Positions 1-5,284 of a stretch of 11,081 bases of DNA are shown here, piece after piece (within the stretch, counting starts at the first letter, position 1; the number at the start of each line of letters is the position of its first letter). Source of the DNA: an uncultured Burkholderiales bacterium (GTDB lineage: Bacteria; Pseudomonadota; Gammaproteobacteria; Burkholderiales; Burkholderiaceae); contig CAMLJY010000125.1 of assembly GCA_946480465.1 (NCBI GenBank), positions 1 to 11,081 of the forward strand, given 5' to 3'. Under the pieces are notes generated by a model. That model was not told the origin of the DNA. It did no database searches and saw nothing but the letters and a program-made list of their open reading frames with translations. Position numbers and translations under genes: made by a program.

Positions 1-224
1 CCGAGGCGGTCGTGCGCCTGGCCTGGCGCGGCATCAAGCCGGTCAACATCGACGCGCCGGTGAAGTACCCGCGCCCCGAGGACGGCGGCATCTCGCACTT
101 CAAGTACGGCCGCGACAACCTGCTGCTGACCTGGATGCACACCCGGCTGGTGCTCGAATTCCTGCTGCGCCTGCCGGTGCTGCTGGTCCGGCGGCTGCTG
201 CGGCTGCCGCCCTTCCAGCATTGA
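1..224 (+). CDS. Family 2 glycosyltransferase, C-terminal end (5' partial)
   Basis: Only the last 73 codons are present; the reading frame is open to the left edge and ends at TGA 222-224. The fragment includes the pattern N-I-D-A-P-V-K-Y-P followed by G-G-I-S-H-F and then a W-M-H-T-R segment leading into a hydrophobic, leucine-rich stretch with arginines at the end. This tail resembles the C-terminus of the GT-A (family 2) glycosyltransferases that accompany aryl polyene clusters, where a membrane-associated helix follows the catalytic domain. The catalytic part (DxD, nucleotide-sugar site) is outside the window, so the donor cannot be judged. The gene converges on the ketoreductase gene with 27 bp between stop codons and is therefore not in the same transcript as the minus-strand cluster. 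The likely role, by context, is adding a sugar to the lipid anchor of the polyene. Family assignment is fairly confident; substrate is inference. Confidence 0.68.
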   Translation, partial: EAVVRLAWRGIKPVNIDAPVKYPRPEDGGISHFKYGRDNLLLTWMHTRLVLEFLLRLPVLLVRRLLRLPPFQH

Positions 225-245
225 GAATGCTGAGCCGGCGCCGGC
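216..245. terminator. Possible bidirectional terminator between convergent genes
   Basis: Two adjacent symmetric elements lie where the glycosyltransferase and ketoreductase genes meet. The first is a perfect inverted repeat, CAGCATT-GAG-AATGCTG (216-232), with a 7-bp stem, a 3-nt loop, and the glycosyltransferase stop codon inside it. The second is the 12-bp perfect palindrome GCCGGCGCCGGC (234-245). Neither is followed by a T-run on either strand, so this is not a classical intrinsic terminator. Position between convergent genes is the main argument. Confidence 0.35.
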
Positions 246-251
246 CGGGGA

Positions 252-998
252 TCAACACATTCCGCCGTTGATCGCGATGACCTGGCCGCTGATGTACGCG
301 GCCATCGGGCTGGAGAGGAAGCCGACCAGGTCGGCCACCTCGTCCGGCCGGCCGGCGCGCTTGGCGGGCACCAGCTGCGCGATGGCGGCGGCGTCGAAGC
401 TGGCGTCGGCCATCGGCGACGCGATGATCCCGGGCGCCACGGCGTTCACCGTCACGCCGCGGCTGGCCACCTCCAGCGACAAGGCCTTGGTGGCGCTGTT
501 CAGCGCACCCTTGGCCGCGGCGTAGTTCACCTGGCCGCGGTTGCCCATCAGCGCCGCCACCGAGCTGATGTTGACGATGCGCCCCCAGCGGGTGCGCAGC
601 ATCGGCAGCACCAGCGGCTGGGTGACGTGGAAGAAGCCGTGCAGCGACACGTCGATCACGCGGTGCCACTGCGGCGCGCCCATGCCCGGGAACACGGCAT
701 CGTCGTGCACGCCGGCGTTGTTGACGATGACCTGCACCGGCCCGCCGGCCAGCATGCGCTCGGTGGCGGCGCGCGAGGCCTCGGCATCGGCGACGTCGAA
801 GACGTGGCATTCGGCCGCGCCGCCGGCGGCGCGCAGCTCGGCGGCCAGCGCCTCGATCGTCTCGGCGCCGCGGTTGGCATGCAGCAGCAGCGTCGCGCCG
901 TCGCGCGCCAGGCGCCGGGCGATGGCCTGGCCCAGGGCGCCGCTGGCGCCGGTGACGAGCGCGCGCTTGCCGGCCAGCGGCAGAGGGATGTCGGTCAT
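252..998 (-). CDS. fabG: 3-oxoacyl-ACP reductase, FabG-type (ApeQ-like ketoreductase)
   Basis: A 248-residue classical short-chain dehydrogenase of normal FabG length. It should reduce the beta-keto group of the growing ACP-bound polyene with NAD(P)H in the cytoplasm. Visible motifs: the Rossmann loop TGASGALG at residues 16-23, NNAG at 93-96, the active-site Ser146 within NISS, Tyr159 and Lys163 in the Y-x-x-x-K pattern, and the PG motif at 189-190. The position that normally holds the tetrad Asn of FabG (the T-N-L motif) reads V-S-L here (Ser118). The ATG at 998 is preceded by CCGGAG at good spacing and lies 4 bp after the stop of the dehydratase gene, so translation is probably coupled. 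It is the last gene of the minus-strand cluster. The context and the FabG2-like sequence point to the cluster-specific reductase rather than the housekeeping FabG, so the gene symbol denotes family only. Confidence 0.92.
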   Translation of the reverse strand: MTDIPLPLAGKRALVTGASGALGQAIARRLARDGATLLLHANRGAETIEALAAELRAAGGAAECHVFDVADAEASRAATERMLAGGPVQVIVNNAGVHDDAVFPGMGAPQWHRVIDVSLHGFFHVTQPLVLPMLRTRWGRIVNISSVAALMGNRGQVNYAAAKGALNSATKALSLEVASRGVTVNAVAPGIIASPMADASFDAAAIAQLVPAKRAGRPDEVADLVGFLSSPMAAYISGQVIAINGGMC

Positions 999-1002
999 GG
1001 GC

Positions 1003-1455
1003 TCACTCCGGCAGCGCGTTCAGCACCACGGTGGCGCGGCCTTCGGCCAGCACGTGGCCGCCATCGTCGCCGACGCTGAACTGGTAGAGGATCTGGCGCG
1101 CATCACCCGCCAGCCGGGTGGCGCGCACCTGCAGTTCGCCGGGCACGTCATGCAGGGTCGCGACGGACAGGCGCACCTGGCGCACGCTGGCGAGATAACC
1201 CGGCTTCGGAGCGTCCCCGGCCGGCGCCACCAGCGAGCCGTGCAAGGCCATGGCCTGCGCGGCGTACTCGATCGCGCAGGGCGCGAGCAGGCCGCCGGCG
1301 CTGCGCAGCGGGTTGTCCGCATCGCGGTGGCTGGCGCTGCGGCAATCGATGCCCTCCGTGCTCCATGCGACCAGGCGATCCAGCAGGCACATGCGGCCTT
1401 GGTGCGGGATGCGCTCGGCGATGCCGGCGCGGTCGAGCGTGGCCGGGGCGCTCAT
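1003..1455 (-). CDS. ApeP-type 3-hydroxyacyl-ACP dehydratase (hotdog fold)
   Basis: A 150-residue single hotdog-domain protein expected to dehydrate the 3-hydroxyacyl-ACP intermediate to a trans-2-enoyl-ACP, creating one double bond per cycle. The N-terminal I-P-H-Q-G-R-M-C-L-L-D stretch carries the likely catalytic His18, matching the P-H-x-x-x-M-x-L-L-D pattern of ApeP/FabZ-like dehydratases. The segment C-A-I-E-Y-A-A-Q-A-M-A (residues 60-70) carries the likely catalytic Glu63 and matches the I-E-Y-x-A-Q-A signature. Its ATG overlaps the TGA of the chain length factor gene by 4 bp (ATGA), and the ketoreductase follows after 4 bp, so three elongation-cycle enzymes are translationally linked. 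A second hotdog protein (9265-9615) sits near the other end of the cluster, as usual for APE loci with two dehydratases. A thioesterase is an alternative hotdog function but the IEYxAQ motif argues against it. Confidence 0.88.
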   Translation of the reverse strand: MSAPATLDRAGIAERIPHQGRMCLLDRLVAWSTEGIDCRSASHRDADNPLRSAGGLLAPCAIEYAAQAMALHGSLVAPAGDAPKPGYLASVRQVRLSVATLHDVPGELQVRATRLAGDARQILYQFSVGDDGGHVLAEGRATVVLNALPE

Positions 1456-2285
1456 CGGGGCGCCCCACCGGCATCGACCATCACCCCGAGCGCCAGGCCG
1501 TCCAGGTAGTCCAGCGTCAGCGTCTGCGGCCTGCCCTGGCGCGCCAGGGCTTCGAGCAGCGGCAGGCCGCGCGCGGCGGGAATGCCGCGCCGCAGCGCCT
1601 CGAGACCCGCCGGCGCACAGGGCGTCAGTGGGAGGCCGGCCGCCGGCCGCAGGGCCAGCCGCAGCCGGGCCACCGGCGCCGGCCCGGCCGCCGGCCCCAG
1701 CACCAGCGCCACGCCGAAAGCCTCCGGCAGGGGCCGGGCGTCGTGCAGCGGCTGCGGGTAAGGCTGGTCCGCCGCCACCAGCAGCACCGGCTCGCCGGTG
1801 GATGCGGCCTGCGCGGCCGCCTCGAGCAGGCCGGCGCAGAAGCTGCCATCGAAGGCCGCCAGGCTGGTCGAGGCCGCACGGCAGGCGGTGGCGATGTGCC
1901 AATAGCCCGCCGCGGCGTTGTGCACCGAGTTCGTGAAGCGCGTCGGCGAGACGACGCGCTCGGGCTGGGCCAGCGCCTCGCACAGCGCGTGGCAGTTGGC
2001 GGTGTCGGCGCCGCTGGAGGCGAACACCGTCGCCAGCGACTCGGGATCGGCGCCCGACGCAGCCACGGCCTGCTCGGCCACCGCGAAGCTCAGCTTGACG
2101 ATCGTGCCGGCGCGGCGGCGCTCGGTGGGTGGCAGGCGCGCCGGCGGCGGGACGGCGGCGGGCGCATGCTGCCACGGCTGCAGGCCGGCCAGCACCGGCG
2201 CCGCCGCGTTCCAGTCGGCCAGGCCCGGACCCAGCAGGCCGACGCCGCGCACGCTCACTTCGAAGGTTACTGGCTGGCGACTCAT
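1452..2285 (-). CDS. Beta-ketoacyl synthase-like chain length factor (ApeC-like)
   Basis: A 277-residue protein matching only the N-terminal half of a ketosynthase, as in the short chain length factor family of APE clusters (Pfam Ketoacyl-synt_2 type). In APE systems such a protein pairs with the active ketosynthase as a heterodimer and limits chain length. It begins with V-R-G-V-G-L-L-G-P-G, typical of a thiolase-fold N-terminus, and contains N-S-V-H-N-A-A-A-G-Y-W at 119-129. The stretch T-A-C-R-A-A-S-T-S-L (133-142) aligns with the nucleophile elbow T-A-C-S-S-G of the neighbouring ketosynthase, so Cys135 sits where the catalytic Cys would be. The C-terminal domain that carries the two histidines is missing, so decarboxylative condensation is not expected. 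It overlaps the ketosynthase stop by ATGA, with GGAG five bases upstream of the start. The family is well supported; the partner is inferred from adjacency. Confidence 0.87.
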   Translation of the reverse strand: MSRQPVTFEVSVRGVGLLGPGLADWNAAAPVLAGLQPWQHAPAAVPPPARLPPTERRRAGTIVKLSFAVAEQAVAASGADPESLATVFASSGADTANCHALCEALAQPERVVSPTRFTNSVHNAAAGYWHIATACRAASTSLAAFDGSFCAGLLEAAAQAASTGEPVLLVAADQPYPQPLHDARPLPEAFGVALVLGPAAGPAPVARLRLALRPAAGLPLTPCAPAGLEALRRGIPAARGLPLLEALARQGRPQTLTLDYLDGLALGVMVDAGGAPR

Positions 2286-3475
2286 GCAGCGCTCCGGCCG
2301 AAGACCAGGCAGGCATTGCTGCCGCCGAAGCCGAAGGAATTGCTGGCCACGCGACGCGGCGTCGCCGCGCGCGGCGCATCCAGGTAGCGGCAGCGCAGCG
2401 CCGGGTCCGGCGACTGGCGGTTCAAGCCCCCCGGCAGCAGGCCGTGCTGCAGCGCCAGCACCGAGATCACCGCCTCCAGCGCTCCGGCCGCGCCCAGCGT
2501 GTGGCCGGTCGCGCCCTTGGTCGAGCTGCAGGGCAGCGTGTCGCCGAACACCCCGGTCACCGCCAGGTCCTCGACCGCGTCGTTGCTGGGCGTGCCTGTG
2601 CCGTGCAGGTTCAGGTAGTCGAGGTCGGTGGCGGCCAGGCCTGCGCTGGCCAGCGCCTGCCGCATCGCGGCGACGGCGCCGGCGCCCTCGGGATGGGGCG
2701 TGCTCATGTGGTGCGCGTCGCTGCTCTCGCCGCAGCCGAGCAGCCAGGCGGGCGCGTCGGCCTCGCGCTCCAGCAGCGCGAAGGCCGCGGCCTCGCCGAT
2801 CGACAGGCCGCGGCGCCCGCCATCCCAGGGCCGGCAGATCTGCGGCGACAGCAGTTCGAGCGCATTGAAGCCGCACAAGGTCGTCAGGCACAGGCTGTCG
2901 ACGCCGCCGACCACGGCGGCATCGATCAGGCCCAGTTCGATCCAGCGCGCAGCCTGGGCGAAGACCTTGGCGCCGGACGAACACGCGGTGGACACCACCG
3001 CCGCCGGGCCCTGCAGCCGGAGTGCCTCGCGCACGAAGGCGGCGACCGAGCCGGTGCTGTGCGTCTGCGGGTAGCGGAAGTCGGCCGGCAGCGCGCCCGT
3101 GGCCGCGTCACGATGGCGGTAGGCGATCTCGGTCTGCAGGATGGCCGAGGTGCTGGTGCCCAGCAGCACCGCAATGCGGTGCGCGCCGTGGCGCTGCCGG
3201 GCGGCGTCGACCCGGGCGGCGAAGCCATCGGCCTGCAGGCCCTGCCAGGCCAGGCGGTTGTTGCGGCAGTCCCAGGCGGCGAGCGGCGGCGGCAGGCGTT
3301 CCTCGTCGACGCCGGGCGCCTCGCCGAGCCACATCGGCGCCTCGATGAGGTCGAAGCCGGCGTGGCGCAGGCCGCCGCGGCCCTCGCGCAGCGCGGCCAG
3401 CGTGGCGGCCTGTCCGGTGCCGAGGGCGCTGCTGGCGCTGAAGGCGCTGATCGCCAGCGGGCTCATCGGCTTCAT
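2282..3475 (-). CDS. Beta-ketoacyl-ACP synthase (ApeO-like ketosynthase)
   Basis: A 397-residue KAS I/II (FabF-type) condensing enzyme of full length that should catalyse decarboxylative condensation of malonyl-ACP with the aryl or polyenyl starter. The Cys-His-His triad is complete: Cys165 in V-S-T-A-C-S-S-G, His291 in N-L-H-G-T-G-T, and His325 in G-A-T-G-H-T-L-G. Lys320 (S-S-T-K-G) and the C-terminal glycine-rich N-S-F-G-F-G-G-S-N (379-387) are also present. Start ATG 3475 overlaps the methyltransferase stop by ATGA, and its own stop overlaps the start of the chain length factor gene in the same way, which fits equal synthesis of two subunits of a heterodimer. APE loci usually carry a second complete ketosynthase (ApeR); none is present in this window. 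Identity as a cluster ketosynthase is certain; chain length and starter specificity cannot be read from the sequence. Confidence 0.94.
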   Translation of the reverse strand: MKPMSPLAISAFSASSALGTGQAATLAALREGRGGLRHAGFDLIEAPMWLGEAPGVDEERLPPPLAAWDCRNNRLAWQGLQADGFAARVDAARQRHGAHRIAVLLGTSTSAILQTEIAYRHRDAATGALPADFRYPQTHSTGSVAAFVREALRLQGPAAVVSTACSSGAKVFAQAARWIELGLIDAAVVGGVDSLCLTTLCGFNALELLSPQICRPWDGGRRGLSIGEAAAFALLEREADAPAWLLGCGESSDAHHMSTPHPEGAGAVAAMRQALASAGLAATDLDYLNLHGTGTPSNDAVEDLAVTGVFGDTLPCSSTKGATGHTLGAAGALEAVISVLALQHGLLPGGLNRQSPDPALRCRYLDAPRAATPRRVASNSFGFGGSNACLVFGRSAA

Positions 3476-4266
3476 GCCGACGGCGCCGGTGCCGCCAGCG
3501 CCGGCGCGCGATCGGCCACCAGCAGCACGTTGGCGAAGGGCGTGCCCTGGCTCATCGGCACCGGCTGCACCGCGAAGCCCTGCGACGACAGCAGCGCGGT
3601 CCACTCCGGCAGCGTGCGGCCCCAGGTGGGCGGCACGCTGTGGCCACGCACCATCGTGACGATGCGGTCGACCCACTGGCTGACGAGAAAGCCGCGCCGG
3701 CGGGCGGCATCGCCCACCCGCAGCAGCAGCCGGCCGCCGGGGCGCAGCGCGGCATGCACGCGCTGCAGCAGCGCCGCCTGCGCGGCGTGGTCGACGTAGT
3801 GCAGCACGTCGAGGATCACGACGGTGTCGCAGGCGGGCAGCGGCACCTCGCGCATGTCGCCGCAGATGAAGCGCGGGCGGCTGGGCAGCTTGCCCACCGC
3901 GGCCTCGGCGCGCGCGACGTCGCGCGGCATCAGCTCGATGCCGGTGTAGGTGCAGCCCACAGGCGCCACCGGCCAGCTGGCAGGCCAGCCTGCGGCCTGG
4001 GCGTCGATGGCGGCGAAGAGGCTGGCCAGCAGCCCCTGGCCGCAGCCGATGTCGACCACGTGGGCCCCCGGCTTCAGGCCGCCGCGTTCGAGCAGGCCGC
4101 GGAACACCGGGTCGCGGCCGAGCTTGCCGCGGGCGAAGTGCCAGGCGAAGCGGCCCGCACGGCGGTACGGCGCGCACGCGGCCTCGTGCAGGGCACGCCA
4201 GGCGGCATCGGTCTCGGCATTGCGCGGTGGCACGGGGGCGGAGGAAGGCAGGACGGCAGAGTTCAT
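3472..4266 (-). CDS. SAM-dependent class I methyltransferase
   Basis: A 264-residue Rossmann-type methyltransferase. Motif I is V-V-D-I-G-C-G-Q-G (70-78), the acidic end of beta-2 is within G-I-E-L-M (109-113), motif III region is C-G-D-M (135-138), the strand D-T-V-V-I-L-D-V-L-H-Y-V (147-158) follows, and L-R-P-G-G-R-L-L-L-R-V (174-184) is a standard late motif. It has no membrane segment. Methyltransferases are regular members of APE and xanthomonadin loci, where the aryl head group carries a C- or O-methyl group; by context this enzyme most likely methylates the ring of the starter or of the finished chain. C- versus O-methylation cannot be decided. The ATG at 4266 overlaps the deacetylase stop (ATGA), and the gene's own TGA overlaps the ketosynthase start. 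Confidence 0.85.
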   Translation of the reverse strand: MNSAVLPSSAPVPPRNAETDAAWRALHEAACAPYRRAGRFAWHFARGKLGRDPVFRGLLERGGLKPGAHVVDIGCGQGLLASLFAAIDAQAAGWPASWPVAPVGCTYTGIELMPRDVARAEAAVGKLPSRPRFICGDMREVPLPACDTVVILDVLHYVDHAAQAALLQRVHAALRPGGRLLLRVGDAARRRGFLVSQWVDRIVTMVRGHSVPPTWGRTLPEWTALLSSQGFAVQPVPMSQGTPFANVLLVADRAPALAAPAPSA

Positions 4267-5129
4267 CGGGTCGGCAAGGGCGCGGCCGCGGGCCGGGCGG
4301 GCGCCGCTTGCGGTGGAGTCGAGAAGGCCTGTGGCAGCGTGACGGCGACGAGGCCGGCCGCGCGCAGCTGGTCCAGCAGCGCCGGCAGCACGTGCAGCAC
4401 CACGGCGCGGCCGTCCGCCGCCCGCGCGGCATGGCCGTCGTGCAGCAGCAGCACGTCGCCGGCCGCCAGGCCGCGCGTCAGGCGCTGCAGTACGCGCTGG
4501 GGATCGCGCTCGCGGGTGTCGAAGCCGCGGCGCGTCCAGCTGGTCAGCACCAGGCCGTGGCGGGCCAGCACCGGCTGCAGGAAGGGATTGCGCAGGCCGG
4601 CCGGCGCGCGGAAGAAGCGCGGGACCTGGCCGGTCAGCGACTGGAGCTGCGCCTGCGCCCGTGAAACCTCGCGCTCGAAGCCGCGCGGTCCCAGCAGCGA
4701 GAAGTTGTGGCGGTGCACGTGGCTGTGGTTCTGCACGCTGTGGCCGCGGGCCAGGATCTCGGCCACCAGCCCCGGGTGGCGCGCGGCGCGCTCGGCGATG
4801 CAGAAGAAGGTGGCGCGCGCGCCGGCGCGCTGCAGCTGGTCCAGCACCGCCGGGGTCACCTCCGGGTCGGGGCCGTCGTCGATCGTCAGCGCCACCTCGC
4901 GCCGCGCGGCGGCGGCGGCCGGCAGGCGCGTGATGTTGGGGCCCAGCAGGCGGGCGCGCGGCCACAGCCCGGCGGCGGTGATCAGCGCATGATTCAGCGC
5001 CAGCGCGCCCAGCGCCTGCGGCCACAGCGCGGGCCGCCAGGCCCAGGCCCCGATGGCCAGCAGGTGGACCACCGCGCTGGCCTTCAGCAAGGGGCTGTAG
5101 CGGACGCCGTCGAACGGTTCAGGCTTCAA
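4263..5129 (-). CDS. Membrane-anchored polysaccharide deacetylase (NodB homology domain, CE4)
   Basis: A carbohydrate esterase family 4 domain with all metal and catalytic motifs, after two hydrophobic N-terminal helices (about residues 14-31 and 38-56) that should anchor it in the inner membrane. Motif 1 is T-I-D-D-G-P-D (Asp84/Asp85), motif 2 is N-H-S-H-V-H (His135, His139), motif 3 is R-A-P-A-G (Arg174), then W198 and Asp204, and L-L-L-H-D-G-H (His230). The Asp-His-His metal triad is intact. The likely reaction is removal of an N-acetyl group from an amino sugar of the polyene lipid, together with the glycosyltransferase at 1-224. There is no in-frame ATG near the domain start: I chose TTG 5129 (288 residues), with GTG 5183 (306 residues) as alternative; neither has a clear ribosome binding site. 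A 155-bp gap precedes it. Its TGA overlaps the methyltransferase ATG. Confidence 0.85.
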   Translation of the reverse strand: MKPEPFDGVRYSPLLKASAVVHLLAIGAWAWRPALWPQALGALALNHALITAAGLWPRARLLGPNITRLPAAAAARREVALTIDDGPDPEVTPAVLDQLQRAGARATFFCIAERAARHPGLVAEILARGHSVQNHSHVHRHNFSLLGPRGFEREVSRAQAQLQSLTGQVPRFFRAPAGLRNPFLQPVLARHGLVLTSWTRRGFDTRERDPQRVLQRLTRGLAAGDVLLLHDGHAARAADGRAVVLHVLPALLDQLRAAGLVAVTLPQAFSTPPQAAPARPAAAPLPTR

Positions 5130-5177
5130 GGACAAGCGGGAGCGCAACGCGGGAGAACAGGATGCACGTTCGACGGC
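5106..5177. repeat. Perfect 11-bp inverted repeat flanking the deacetylase start
   Basis: The arm GCCGTCGAACG at 5106-5116 and its exact reverse complement CGTTCGACGGC at 5167-5177 are separated by 50 bp. In the minus-strand mRNA, one arm lies upstream of the proposed TTG start (5129) and the other within codons 5-8 of the deacetylase, so the start codon lies in the loop of a possible long-range hairpin. If GTG 5183 is the true start, both arms are coding. It may be an operator-like dyad or an RNA structure limiting translation; which one cannot be told from sequence. Confidence 0.4.
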
Positions 5178-5263
5178 CCACACGGGGTCGGGACGGACGC
5201 GGCGAAAGGCGCGGATTTTCCCATGCAGGCATCGCCTCCCCGGGGTCCGTCGGAGCGGGACAT
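5126..5263 (-). CDS. Possible 45-codon leader ORF before the deacetylase gene
   Basis: In the only sizeable spacer of the cluster, an ATG at 5263 preceded by GTTGGGGG opens a frame beginning M-S-R-S-D-G-P-R-G-G-D and ending in TGA 5126-5128. That stop overlaps the proposed TTG start of the deacetylase as TTGA, the same geometry as the ATGA overlaps elsewhere in the cluster. The peptide is rich in Pro and Cys and matches nothing I recognise. It could be a coupled leader peptide that delivers ribosomes to a weak TTG start, or a chance reading frame in GC-rich DNA. Apart from this frame and the inverted repeat I see no promoter in the 5130-5284 spacer. Confidence 0.2.
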   Translation of the reverse strand: MSRSDGPRGGDACMGKSAPFAASVPTPCGPSNVHPVLPRCAPACP

Positions 5264-5284
5264 CCCCCAACTTGCAGGGAAGCG

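Noticed and set aside
2129..3799. 556-codon plus-strand open frame opposite the ketosynthase and methyltransferase genes
   Set aside because: Arg/Ala/Gly-rich translation with no domain; it is antisense to genes with complete catalytic motifs. Such long shadow frames are expected at this GC content. The same holds for plus-strand frames at 541-1509, 1365-2387, 3640-4992, 5717-6985, 7334-8395 and 8642-9886.
5130..5284. Sigma-70 promoter in the exporter-deacetylase spacer
   Set aside because: No convincing -35/-10 pair on the minus strand; the A-rich GGGAAAATCC patch alone is not enough.
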